Position numbers and translations under genes: made by a program
NCBI GenBank assembly: GCA_002682825.1
Contig: NOKP01000034.1
Coordinates: 248,001 to 312,000 of the forward strand
Reading direction: 5' to 3'
Origin: Neonectria sp. B-13
Taxonomy: Eukaryota; Ascomycota; Sordariomycetes; Hypocreales; Nectriaceae
Length of the DNA stretch: 64,000 bases
Shown: positions 13,575-24,439 of the stretch, piece by piece
Layout of the letters: every line of letters begins with the position of its first letter
Position numbering within the stretch: position 1 is the stretch's first letter
Notes under the pieces: generated by a model
What the model was told of the DNA's origin: nothing
Database searches by the model: none
What the model saw: only the letters and a program-made list of their open reading frames with translations

Positions 13575-14745
13575 ATAATAGTTAAGCTTAATTTAAAGGT
13601 CTAAAGTAAATCTAAGGCATATAGTTTAATAATTAAGTAGATTAGAACATTATAGTAAGTAATATAGATTATAATAGTAATATATAATAGTAAGTTATTA
13701 TATAATTAAGTTATAATATTAATAGCTAAGAAGCTTAAAGCTTTAGTCTAATGTACTAAGTAAATATAGTTATATACTATAGTAATTATATTAGCTTACT
13801 AAAGGGTAATAAGTCTATTATTATAGCTTATTGTACTAAAGTAAGCTAAATAGTCTAGCTTATATAGTTAGAGTAAGCTTAGGAATATAGATATTGTAAA
13901 AAGTGGGTATATTATGATTCTACTAATTGTAACTGCCTAGTCTTAACCTAAGCTATAATACCTAGAACTACTTTTAATTAATTAGAATTTCTATCTACTA
14001 AAGCTAACTATTCTCAATTAGGATTTCTATCTATTAAGACTAACTATTCCTAATTTAGATTTCTATCTATTAAGCCTTTTAGCTAGTCCTACTAATTACC
14101 TAATTGAACTTTTATCTACTAAGACTTATAAGAGTTTTTAAATCTACTTATTTTAACTTTCTATCTTTCTATTTCTAGCTTCTTAACTAAAGGAACTAAA
14201 AATCTAAGATAAATACCTTTATAGAGTTAATTTAACTTAAAATCTAGTAAGAATAAAATATAAATATATTTTAAATAAAGTATATATTACCCTAGGTATA
14301 ATATTTATAGATAATATAAGAAGAAATAAAATATAGAGTAAATATTATAAGATAGCTCTAGCTATAAGAATTATAGAAATAGTCTCTTTTTCTATTTTAG
14401 GGTTAAGTTTATTAAGTAATTAGATTTAATAAGATATTTAGCTAAATTCAGTTTAATAAGCTGAAAATATACTTATTTCTTACTACTTTAGAATTTATAT
14501 TATATTAAGCCTTATAGCTCTAGCTATATTTGATTTTATATTATATAAAGCTCTAGTCTAATTAGGAAAGAGAAACTGAAAAATCTTTTAATTAAATCTA
14601 GGAAAAAGCTATTAAGATAAAAGCTATATTAATCATTAACATTTTTTCTAAAGTTTTATCTTAAATAAAAATTTGCCCTACTTTAAAACAAAATCCCTTT
14701 TTTCCCTAACCCTAACCTGGTTTTCTTAGTATGAGTCTAAATTAA
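13575..14745. repeat. Older repeat relics; telomere-like tract at the block edge
   Basis: 13600-13720 is the inverted counterpart of 19355-19470 and 18240-18284 and preserves the uninterrupted target of retroposon copy D. 13845-13965 matches 1655-1770. 13970-14110 has a loose tandem of ATTTCTATCTACTAAG-type units. 14550-14740 weakly matches 34590-34780, and both end in CCCTAACCCTAACC followed by TTTTCTTAGTAT. No gene is seen. Confidence 0.6.
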
Positions 14746-15029
14746 CACTATAGCTTTGCTTAATCCCAATATGGTGAATACGCGCGGTCTGTGCACTTTT
14801 GCACAAGCCTTGTTTAGTATTAATGCGAATCAGTTCATTCATACAGCATCCTAAGGATTCGAGCCATACTAAATGACCAAAGGATGGCTGAATCACTAGC
14901 GTCGCCGGCCTCTACTCAGCTGCCTCTTGGCAGTAGCGATCATTTCGAGAAGTGCGATTGGACAGAACGAAAGTGGATGACTTCATAAAGGCTTGAGATT
15001 TCCTTCTGCGAGCCAGCGCCGATCCTACC
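14746..15029. other. GC-balanced spacer
   Basis: First non-RIP sequence after block 1. No ORF, RNA gene or repeat is supported here. Confidence 0.6.
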
Positions 15030-15454
15030 TTGTACTCGGAGACCGGGTATGGGTTGAAAGCTAGGAAGGGTAAAATTATCGTTACCGAGCTACAATATGC
15101 GACCTACGAGGGCGACGCTGACAAGGTTCGGGATCTCATTTCAGCGGCAAAGATGTCAACAAACCAGCAGCTGAAGACCGTGGCGCAACAGCTTTGCAAT
15201 ACGCGGCAATGAAGTGTCATTTGAGCGTAGCAATCTTGCTGCTGGAGAATGGAGTAGACATCAATGCTCCAGGAGCAGAGGTTGAGGGCCGCACGGCACT
15301 CCAGGGAGCTGCAGAGAATTGGAGACTGGATATGGTGCACCTCCTCTTGGAGAATGATGACGAGCCTGAGTTGTCGGAGGAGCGCTGCCGTGACGCTGCC
15401 GAGTACGCCAAGAATGAGGGACACCCGGTTATTGCGCAGATCCTCCGCGAATAG
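15030..15454 (+). pseudogene. Ankyrin-repeat protein fragment, frameshifted
   Basis: Two overlapping frames together spell about three ankyrin repeats: ELQYATYEGDADKVRDLIS in the first frame, then ALQYAAMKCHLSVAILLLENG and ALQGAAENWRLDMVHLLLEN in the second. The switch lies near 15143, where one missing base would rejoin an IS-A-GKDVN repeat boundary. The second frame ends at a TAG right after a typical terminal repeat (ILRE). No start methionine or N-terminal domain is evident upstream. It is probably the decayed C-terminal end of a larger ankyrin protein. An unrecognised intron is possible but no GT-AG pair is obvious. Confidence 0.6.
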
Positions 15455-16078
15455 AAAAGGGGTTAAGGAGGGGGTTCGTGTTTGCCATTCGTCTTGACAC
15501 AATGACACCTGCCTTTTTTTCATGTGCATGAACCGGTGGACATCTGTTGGTGGTTTGTTTGAGGTGCAATCCGTCCCCTCGGGGCTGCGACGATCTTCAA
15601 ACAGCGGTAAATCAGGGGCAATGCAACTCCAAACTGGGGTGAAACGTGATCTGCTCAAAATACGCGGTAATAATAAACCCCTTTAGCGGCTAGAAATGAG
15701 ATGGCGTCAGTTCAGACATGTTTGATCCTATTTCACGACACCGGATGGCCGACTTCCGGTGACATGTACGCGCTTGGACTCTAGCGATGATGTCTCTCAT
15801 TGGGGATGAACGGCATCACATGAAGATTAAGGATGATATTCGGCCTGAGCGGTCTTATGGCGCTTGGATAGACTCAAACGTGAGAGCTGATTTCTGGAAT
15901 ATTTAGGAGCATCGTTTTCGTCAAGCGAAATTTATTCATCAAGCACAGGTTCTTAGTCAACACTCTTTAACAATTCAGGACGCATTCACCATTCCTCTAA
16001 GAAGAGACCACATCCATAACAACATTCACTATATCTCTACTTCTTTTTTATCTTGCCTCAACCTTTACAGAGCTTAAA
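15455..16078. other. Intergenic, promoter of effector-like gene
   Basis: GC-balanced non-coding sequence of about 620 bp. A pyrimidine-rich stretch at about 16030-16065, typical of a fungal transcription start region, precedes the ATG at 16079. Nothing else is supported. Confidence 0.5.
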
Positions 16079-16654
16079 ATGGTTCAATTCACTCTAAGCA
16101 TTCTTCTCCCATGTAAGAGAAGTCACCTTCATCTCTTATTCAGCCTGCTTATACAATAACTAGTCCTTGCCAGTGCGCTCGCACTCCCGGCAGATCCCTC
16201 AGGTGACAAGAACATCGGCAACGGCCAAGGCCTTCAGTTCATCACCGGCGGATGCCTCAGCGACGCTGACTGCGCAAGCGAATGCTGCGCGACCCTGAAT
16301 GGCAGCGGCGTCTGCTCCGCTAAAGCAGCTGCTAATGAGCAGGGCAAGCAAGGCTGCGGCTTTGGCGGTGATGGACAACCAGCCGCCGTCTCGACAGAGG
16401 CTACTGTCTCGGTCACAGCCACAGCCGCAAGCCAAGCACCGGCCGGCACCGGGGCCGTCGATCCCGACACGCCAGGTGCCGCGAATGTGGGCACGGGGAG
16501 CGGACAACAGTTCATCACTGGGCAGTGCTTCTCCGATGCTGACTGTGCCTCGGGCTGCTGCGCGGGTCGGGCTGGGAGCGCGAATGGGGCGTGCTCGGCT
16601 ATTGCTGTTGCTAATGCAGATGGGAAGCAGGGCTGTGGATTCGTTCAGGCCTAG
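16079..16654 (+). CDS. Secreted cysteine-rich protein with duplicated BAS2-like domain
   Basis: Exons 16079-16112 and 16164-16654, joined by a 51-bp GTAAGA...TAG intron that splits the signal peptide, give 174 aa. Residues 1-19 (MVQFTLSILLPFLASALAL) are a clear secretion signal. The mature part has two copies of a cysteine module: QFITGGCLSDADCASECCA then KQGCGFG, and QFITGQCFSDADCASGCCAG then KQGCGF, separated by a low-complexity A/T/V/S/P linker. The module resembles the biotrophy-associated secreted protein 2 (BAS2) type of small fungal effectors, which usually carry one copy. A role as an apoplastic or host-interface protein is inferred from family resemblance. The gene sits alone between two transposon blocks. 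Opposite-strand ORFs at 16199-16714 are shadows. Confidence 0.78.
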
Positions 16655-17400
16655 GTGGATCATGAGCAGAGAGGAACATCGATGTACACTACCTGTTGTA
16701 TAGTTACGCATCACGCCCCGCTGTTGACAGTGATAGTGAATAGAAGGAACCCCCTTAATAAAGTTGTGGCTTATTTCTTCATGATCTAGGGTCTGCCTGT
16801 CGGTATAAAACCTGAAGTCTCGCCCTTAATCTCGTTCGCCCAACAACCTTGACTCTACTGCAACTGTATGCAAGCGGGCTCAATGCATGGCAACCAACAC
16901 CGATCGCAAGATCTTTCCACAGTTGACTTCCAGCAGACCTATTGAGATTCACAGGTCGTTAAGCTCTATATGCCTCTTGCCTCGTCCGCTCTTTAATAAC
17001 GCAATCGATGAGCGCTATCAACTGACAACAGAATGAGAAAGCTCAACAATTGATGGACAGCACTCTTCAGCGGCGCTTGCTGCAGCTCTGACGATTCCAC
17101 TTAACGCCTGTACGACGCCTTTCAAAAATGCTGTGAGAGAACTACCCAAGCTGTCATTTACAGCCTGTGTTAAAACTCTAGATATACCAATTCTTCTATC
17201 TGACTTTAACTAGATCGGCTATTATATGACCTTGAGTCTTTGTCCTTCCCTAGTTCTCAGTATATTTCCTTCTTCTAACACTTTAAAGCCACTAGAGGTT
17301 AAGTGCCCAGTTGTCGCTGTCTATTGCTGACTTTCCTCCTAAGAACAAAGGCTTTTCCTATTTTTATTTGTCCAAGCTATCATAGGCATTCATACTATAC
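16655..17400. other. Intergenic 3' of effector-like gene
   Basis: GC-balanced sequence grading into the AT-rich block from about 17160. No ORF, RNA gene or repeat can be supported. Confidence 0.5.
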
Positions 17401-17609
17401 ATCCTACTTTATGCATTAAAAGAGAACATATTTTACTGTCTTTACTACTTATCTATAGTTATATATGTCCGATTTAATTATGCCTATTTTATGCAGGTAG
17501 CTGTTAATCCTTGCTATTTCTATGCAAAGCTGTAAGAATATGTTTAATTTATATCTCTTTAGTTTATTATATCCTTTTGACTATAGTAAGACAATATATA
17601 CACTAGTAA

Positions 17610-17732
17610 CCTTAGGCTTGAGTATTAAGCCTAGTATACTATTGTTTTTTCTGTTTTCTTTTATATTATTTAACCTTTAGCCTTTTTATTAGGTATATAC
17701 TACTAAGGACTATTATATCTATAAAAAAAGTT
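17610..17732 (+). mobile_element. 5'-truncated retroposon copy F
   Basis: Only the last ~110 bp of the retroposon family are present, from CTTAGGCTTGAGTATTAAGC to the terminal ACTATTATATCT, then an A-rich tail ATAAAAAAAGTT. An 11-bp duplication TACACTAGTAA flanks it (17599-17609 and 17733-17743). 5' truncation with its own target duplication is the hallmark of target-primed reverse transcription. Confidence 0.65.
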
Positions 17733-18284
17733 TACACTAGTAATAGAAAGCTCAACCAATGAAAATAATATAAATAAAAAGTACTTTTATCCTTATCTAT
17801 TATAGATAGTAATAGAAGTTCTAGTAATTTCCCGATTTATAAAGAGATATATTATACTATTTATACTAATACTATAATTTCTATATATAGCTATTATTAT
17901 TATCTATCTTTAATAACTATAGTTAACTTTTATTTAATTATATATACTTATAAGCTTAATATACTAATAGATTCTTATTTTAAACTTAATTATATTATAA
18001 GTATTATAGTTTAAGTTAACTCTAATTATATAATATATATATATTATATCTACTTCTACTAATTTCTTACTAATTATAAAAGGATTATAATTTCTAATTA
18101 TAATTTATTATAGATTATAACTTAAAACTATAATCTATTAAATAGGATTATAACTCTAAACTATAATCTAATAAAAGACTATAAAGTATATATATATATT
18201 TACTTAGTATATTAAATAAAAGCTTTAAGTTCTTTAACTATTAATACTTTAATTCAATTATACTTAATTATATAATAACTTATT

Positions 18285-19349
18285 CACTGTTAAAACTACT
18301 GTTTAAACCACTGTTTCTGCTTATCTGCAATTGCGCTAAACAGTTATATGTTTCCTTTGCTTAAGCTTAACAGGGGGATAGATCTTTGGATTATAAACCT
18401 AATTATTGACTTTTGCCCCCTCCATCCACTAACGCTAAGAACAACTATTAGGCTTCCTAGAACTCCCTCCGCCAAATCCCTCTATACAGCTTTATAGCCA
18501 ATGTTAAAAATAACCATAGGATTCCCTCAGTTTCTAATGCATTACTCCTTTAGCTATAGGTTGGTTAGAATAATATTATCTATTAACTGTATGATCTATA
18601 AGGCATAGATAGAGTTATATAGCTTCTTAAGGAACTCTTTCTCTATAGTAGTAATATTACTATTCCTTTCTAGCTTTAGAGCTAGTCTCTCTAGAAAGAG
18701 CTATTCTATTATAATCTACTAAGTAATTACTATATTAAGCTTTATTTCCTCTTATAGTAGAATATTATAGCTAAAGACTACTAATTAAACTAACTCCTTA
18801 GGTTTAAAGTAGTTAATTATAGGCTATTTTATATGCTTTAGGCTAGACTTTTAAGCTATAATTTATAGTATAGAAATAAGGCTTAGATATTCTTTTGATT
18901 TAATATATAGATTATATAAGAGCCTATATATATAGCTTAGTAAGGGCTTGCTAGACTATAGTATGATTTGAATGAAAGTAGTTATTTTATATAATTAGTA
19001 GTATAGTTATTGTATTATTTAGAAGGTTAGATAGAATATAAAAAGGTAAGTAACCTAGAAAGCATAAAGGTTATCTTACAGGCTAAGCTTTTATCTTAAG
19101 GGGTTTTAGCCTTTTCTAAGGTCTAGCTTTTCTAAGATCTAGCTTTTCTAAGATCTAGCTTTTCTAGCTGATTGGGGCAGTAAAACTTATACCTTAACTT
19201 TATAGTAGAAACTTTTATCTCCTTAAGTCATTATTGCCTTAGGCTTAGGTATTAAGCCTATTATACTATTGTTTTTTCTATTTTCTTTTATACTGTTTAA
19301 CCTTTAGTCTCTTCTCTAAGTATATACTACTAAGGACTATTATATCTAA
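18285..19349 (+). mobile_element. Retroposon-like element copy D
   Basis: Full-length copy flanked by a 13-bp duplication ATAATAACTTATT (18272-18284 and 19350-19362). It is inserted into an older repeat whose empty site survives in inverted orientation near 13680-13700. The internal array is short here (about 19120-19165). It has the same 5' and 3' ends as copies A, B, C and E. Confidence 0.82.
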
Positions 19350-19608
19350 ATAATAACTTATTATTATATATTATTATTATAATTTATATTACTTATTATA
19401 ATATCTTAATCTATTTAATTATTAAACTATATACTTTAAACCTACTTTATACTCTTAGGTTAAACCTAACTATTATAATAAAATAGGTATAAATTTATCT
19501 TTTATTTAAACCTTTAATATAACTAACTTTTAACTGTATATACTTTAATAAGATTATTAATAAGGTATTACTATTAATTCTTTTATAATAGTATAATAAG
19601 GGCTAAGA

Positions 19609-20140
19609 GCTAAGTAGACTAGCTGAATACTAGTAAGGATATAATTAGATATAGAAGGGGGGGTAGCTATAAGGGAGGTTAAAAAGGGAAGGAGAGAGAG
19701 AGTCTTTTTCTTTTTATTATTATCTTTAGAGATAAGGAATTAAGAGCTTCTTATAGTAGAGAGATATAATAAATAAGCTTATTAAGCTTAAAGCTTTAGT
19801 CTTTGCTTTTATTCTCTAAGAGATTATTCTATATTTACTCTTTTAAATTACTACTTTATTTAGGGTTAAACCTCTATCTTCTATAATACTAATTACTAAG
19901 CTAACTATAGACCTCTTTAATGCCTTATTAATATTCTTTTCTACTTTTAACTTAATAATTAATCTTATAAAATACTTTCCTATTAGGAGATATTAAACAT
20001 TAGACTATCTAATTATATATATACTATCTAGTACAGCTTAGAGCTAACTAACTATAATACTTATATAATGTATTTTTATATATTTTACTAAGGGACTATT
20101 ATTTATTTAAAGTATTATTTCTTATCTCTTTCTACTGTTA
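19609..20140 (+). repeat. LTR-like repeat 'T2', copy 2, uninterrupted
   Basis: Aligns with 40-476 plus 1543-1650 and so shows the sequence before retroposon A inserted. The first ~220 bp are the inverted match of 34175-34425 and 52051-52325. The region after 19880 matches, inverted, 32912-33135. It carries RIP-type transitions throughout. Confidence 0.7.
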
Positions 20141-20239
20141 AATTACTAGATAATATATTTAAAGGTTAGTTATAGAAAGAGGTAATAAGCTATATAATTA
20201 GACTTTTAGAAAGATAATAGTTATAAATAAGATAGAAAG

Positions 20240-20950
20240 GTATTATCTACTAATAGGAATATTATCTATTTTAAGACTTTATTATATTAGTTTATAGAAA
20301 CTAATAGAAATACTATTTATTCTAAGACTTTATTATATTAGCTTATAGAAACTAATAAATATATATTTATCTTAATACTTTATTATCTTATAGATATTAT
20401 TACTTATTTTAGACTTTATTAGTAAAATATATATATTAGTATATAATAATTAGGATAGAAAAGATTACTTTAGAAAGTAGAAAAGAAGGATTAGAATAGA
20501 AATTAAGTAAGCTATAAGAAAGAAATTAAGGATAGAAAGAAAAGATTAAATTGATTAAAAGGTATATTATAAAGAGGAGTTAAAAGATTTAACTAAAAGT
20601 AATACTAACTATAGTAATAGCTTTATTACCTTAAGTAAGATAAAAAATAAAGTATTAATAAGATAAGTAATAAAGTCTATAGAAAGAAAGAGTATACTAA
20701 AGAGTCTTATATTAGAAGATTATTATAATCTATTATATAATCTAAAGAGATTAAATAGATAGATAGAAACTATCTTCTAATAACTCTTATATTAAAGAAC
20801 TATTATCTAAGGACTAAGGACTTATATTTATCCTATAATTTAAAAAAATAAGTTATATATATTAATAGGAATACTATCTATCTTAAGACTCTATTATATT
20901 AGCTTATAGAAAACTAATAAAGATACTATTTATCTTAAGATTAAATTCTA
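20240..20950 (+). repeat. Imperfect ~60-bp AT-rich tandem units
   Basis: Units with ACTTTATTATATTAG and TTATAGAAACTAATA recur at about 20262-20400 and again at 20855-20950. They are degenerate and without coding potential. Confidence 0.5.
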
Positions 20951-21096
20951 TTAGTTTATATTAGAATTATTAATAAAAGTACTAAATATATTCTTTTTAA
21001 TATATAAACTATTATTCTATAATTAAACTATAATTAAATAACTTTAATATAGAATATTATCTATTTATAATATTAAAAGATTATATACTCTATAAG

Positions 21097-22150
21097 CACT
21101 ATTAAAACTACTATTTGGACTACTGTTTCTACTTATCTATGATTGCACTAAATCATATGTTTCCTTTACTTAAGCTTAATAAGGGGATAGATCTTTGGAT
21201 TTTAAACCTAATTATTGACTTTTGCCCCCTCCAAACTCCCTCCGCCAAATCCCTCCATGCAGCTTCATGGCCAATATTAGAGATAACTATAGTAGGATTC
21301 CCTTGGTTTCTAATGCATTACTCCTTCAGCTACAGGTTAGTCAGAACAATATTACCTATTAACTGCATAATCCATAAGGCATAGATAGGGTCATACAGCT
21401 TCTCAAGGAACTCTTTCTCTATAGTAGTAATATTACTATTCCTTTCTAGCTTTAGAGCTAGCCTCTCTAGAAAGAGCTATTCTATTGTAATCTATTGAGC
21501 AATTGCTATATTAAGCTTTATTTCCTTTTATAATAGAATATTATAGTTAAAGACTGCTAATTAGACTAACTCCTTAGGTCTAAAGTAATTAATTATAGGC
21601 TATTTTATATACCTTAGGCTAGACTTTTAAGCTATAATTTATAGTATAAAAATAAGGCTTAAATGTTCTTTTAATTCAATATATAAGTTATATAAGAGCT
21701 TATATGTATAGCTTAGTAAGGGCTTACTAGGCTATAGTGTGATTCAGACGGCAGTTATCTTATGCAATCAGTGGTATGATTGTTGTATTGTTTAGAAGGT
21801 TGGATAGAATGTAAAAAGGTAACCTAGAAAGCGTAGAAGTTATCTTACAGGCTGGGCTTTTATCTCAAGGGGTTTTAGCCTTTTCCAAGGTCTAGCTTTT
21901 CTAAGATCTAGCTTTTCTAAGATCTAGCTTTTCCAAGATTTAGCTTTTCCAAGATCTAGCTTTTCTAGCTGATTGAGGTAGCAAAACTTATACCTTAACT
22001 TTATAGTAGAAACTTTTATCTCCTTGAGTTATTATTGCCTTAGGCTTAGGTATTAAGCCTATTATACTATTGTTTTTTCTGTTTTCTTTTATACTGTTTA
22101 ACCTTTAGCCTCTTCTCTAGGTGTGTGCTACTAAGGACTATTATATCTAA
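21097..22150 (+). mobile_element. Retroposon-like element copy E
   Basis: Full-length copy with a 12-bp duplication ATACTCTATAAG (21085-21096 and 22151-22162). The internal AGATCTAG array lies at about 21890-21965. It shares both termini with the other copies. Confidence 0.82.
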
Positions 22151-22315
22151 ATACTCTATAAGAGTATATTTATTATACTTATTTCTATTGATTAGTATCT
22201 ATTTTACCTTATATATTAGTATTATTATATTTTTAAATATTTTTCTTTCTGTTTTTAATGCTTACTTAGAATTATATAAAGTCCTATAATATACAGTCCT
22301 AACCCTAACCCTAGA

Positions 22316-23554
22316 ACCACCTTTAATCAGCCGCTAATTCAAGACTTCTAAAATTATCTACTAAAGACACCTTAAGATTGATACTATAGTATCCAGTGAA
22401 GAAGAAAGAGACCCCTTATAATGATGTATATTATATCCTAGTGATTGACAACTCGGAGATATTACTAGTCCCTCTCTGGCCGGGTGTGGTGGAATTGCCT
22501 AACAGTGGAAGCTGTCGACCGATCGTCAAACAACCCACCTAAATACTAACTACAATGACTGGAATGGCGTTTTTTACAAAGTAGAGGAGCTATGAAAACT
22601 ATCCTTCCAGCAATCCAATTATCAGTGGCTACCGTCTATGCTAGAATACTATTGGCAAATTCATAGCATCAATAGCACAAACGGAGTAGAAAAGATGGAG
22701 TTAATCTTCAACACGCGTCGTTAGTTAACTTCGACGAGCCTCAATCGATACTGCATACACCTTGTCATAAGTCTGAGGCGGAGGAGATTCGAAGAGAGAG
22801 GTCGCAAGGGAGGGTTCAAAGAGGGGCAGCATTGTATTTGTGATAATGCATAGTACTCCCTTTTCTCCACACATAGTCAGCATAATGGGGTTGTAAGTCG
22901 CCAAAGGGTTCCATTGGCATAGGGCTGCCAGGATGGCCGCTCACCTGTGTCAGGTGAGACTGCTATATTATTGGTACTTGCGTTTGTAGGACCCCCAGCG
23001 AGAGGCTTCGGCCGCTTGAGACTTGAGAGTGGAGCCTTCCCCATTACAAAATTCACCATTGACCAAGCGGCGAAAAGAATCTATGCCAACCACTGGCGGG
23101 TGCGAGCCGCAAAACGCAGGGTATACTCACTACTTCTAATAAATTAGATAAATCTCTAGACCAGGGCGTGGGGTGTCACCAGAAAAGTCATCATCGATTC
23201 ACCAAGTGCCGGCCGTAAGTGTCTTCTTGTTCACCAAAGCTGCATCCACGTCATTTTGACAAGGATAACGAACAATGTCATGCTACGCTAGAGTTGATGA
23301 CTGGGTGACAGAACCAACATCTATGGAGAACCAAGGCATCGCCGGCCAATCATTTAACGCTGCTCATCTCGTTACCAACGTATCGGGAACAGGTGGCTCG
23401 TATCACGAGTCAACATGGTGGTATTATCCGCCAAAGCCCTCGGGAATGAAGGATAGGGATCAGGTGTCCCTCCGGGGATTTAAGCGAATGGCCATCCCTG
23501 AATACAGTTGGACTAATCATTCACAGTTTTTAAGCCAAACTCGTCGCCATCGCT
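22316..23554. other. Intergenic, GC-balanced
   Basis: About 1.2 kb without a supported gene. ORFs at 22877-23147 and 23275-23568 lack recognisable domains, and their composition gives no support. A real upstream exon of the following gene cannot be excluded. Confidence 0.5.
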
Positions 23555-23995
23555 ATGTGCTTCTTTGAGCAGACCGTCTGGGCGTGTGGATATTGGAGGT
23601 GGGGGAATTTGGGCGAGCGGTGCAATAAGGAATACCGCATCGGCGAAACATGTGGCCTGAAGCTCGTTTTTGAGACCAAGTCTAAAGACTCTCTTTGTTC
23701 CTTGTGCGAACGCACATGCAAGAAACTCCGCCGGCTCCAGAAATTGACGGAAGATACTGCAAGATGGCGACGCCACGCCAGCAGATGGTTTGAGGTTGAG
23801 GGTTCACGACGGGACCCAGACCTGATTGCTGCATTGGCCACTGGCAGCCAAGATGATGAAGTCAGAAACTACATCCGCCGTGCCGCCGCTCACGGTTTAC
23901 GCAGAGTCGCACAACGACAGGAACGATTAGTTCAGGAGGCTGACATCAAGTCTGAATCGTGTAAGGCTCACTGTGATCCCAGAGTGATCCCATAG
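23555..23995 (+). CDS. Hypothetical protein, small fungal cysteine/arginine-rich family
   Basis: 146 aa, single exon. The N-terminus reads MCFFEQTVWACGYWRWG, followed by CNKEYRIGETCGLKL, a CSLCERTCKK cysteine cluster and an arginine/glutamate-rich helical C-terminus. This pattern resembles short uncharacterised proteins common in ascomycetes that begin MCxxxQ and contain paired cysteines. No catalytic motif is visible and I assign no function. The last ~14 codons run into a dispersed repeat starting at 23955, so the natural C-terminus may have been replaced. Confidence 0.55.
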   Translation: MCFFEQTVWACGYWRWGNLGERCNKEYRIGETCGLKLVFETKSKDSLCSLCERTCKKLRRLQKLTEDTARWRRHASRWFEVEGSRRDPDLIAALATGSQDDEVRNYIRRAAAHGLRRVAQRQERLVQEADIKSESCKAHCDPRVIP

Positions 23996-24098
23996 GGAGC
24001 GCTCTGGGATCGTGAGCGATCCTGGGTGATCCAAACGTGATTAGAGGACATAAGTGGGGGTGGCCGGAGTCACGTGTAGGCCGCATGCTGGGCCGTAA
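23955..24098 (+). repeat. Dispersed repeat, inverted partner at 28437-28528
   Basis: The stretch TGGCCGGAGTCACGTGTAGG and the following CCGCATGCTGGGCCGTAA are shared with the reverse complement of 28437-28528. This copy has an extra palindromic GTGATCC-rich segment (about 23980-24030) that the partner lacks. The pair brackets the regulator and Diels-Alderase-like genes. Confidence 0.7.
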
Positions 24099-24439
24099 CA
24101 CAAACTTTGGACTTGTATGAAATTGAGGGCAACTTGCAGCCTGATGCGACCCAAACTAGGCTGTGTGCGCAACAATTAATGTAGTGAGGACTCGCTTGTT
24201 CTTTCCCTTGCGAAGATGTATAAGTAGTTGCACTGTATGTAGGCCAATGTGACATTTACGGTTAGAGCGTCGGTGCAGCTTAAGCAATCTTGCGATCAGC
24301 AATACTAACTGGAATTCTACTATCAAATCTCTCTCCTACATACCTTTCCAAGACCCTTTCTTGCCATAATGTCCCACTCTGCTGATTTCAGGTTGGCTTG
24401 GCCGTGACAGTTGTAGCCTGATGATGCTCACGCTTTGCA
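24099..24439. other. Spacer downstream of regulator gene
   Basis: About 340 bp without an identifiable feature. It is the 3' flank of the minus-strand regulator. Confidence 0.5.

Larger units (their letters stand above)
1..14745. repeat. AT-rich, RIP-degraded repeat block 1
   Basis: The block is AT-rich throughout, dense in TAA/TAG stops on both strands, and made of overlapping repeat relics. No intact gene is present. Short ORFs at 495-872, 902-1132 and 10108-10326 fall inside retroposon copies and match each other as repeat sequence. Coding traces of a Gypsy pol can be read only if TAA/TAG are taken as former CAA/CAG/TGG codons, the expected RIP outcome. Composition changes abruptly at about 14745 to GC-balanced sequence. 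Confidence 0.9.
17400..22315. repeat. AT-rich, RIP-degraded repeat block 2
   Basis: Gene-free AT-rich block containing a truncated retroposon (17610), full copies D and E, repeat T2 copy 2 and simple AT-rich repeats. It ends at about 22298-22313 in a short CCTAACCCTAACCCTAG tract, after which normal composition resumes. The ORF at 21115-21384 lies within retroposon E and is not a gene. Confidence 0.85.

Noticed and set aside
14845..14865. tRNA B-box-like GGCTCGAATCC on the minus strand
   Set aside because: No A box, anticodon arm or acceptor stem can be folded around it.
22877..23147. Overlapping ORFs on both strands
   Set aside because: Short, antisense to each other, without domain or neighbour support.
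23275..23568. 97-aa ORF before the small hypothetical gene
   Set aside because: No family resemblance and no splice pair clearly linking it to the next frame.
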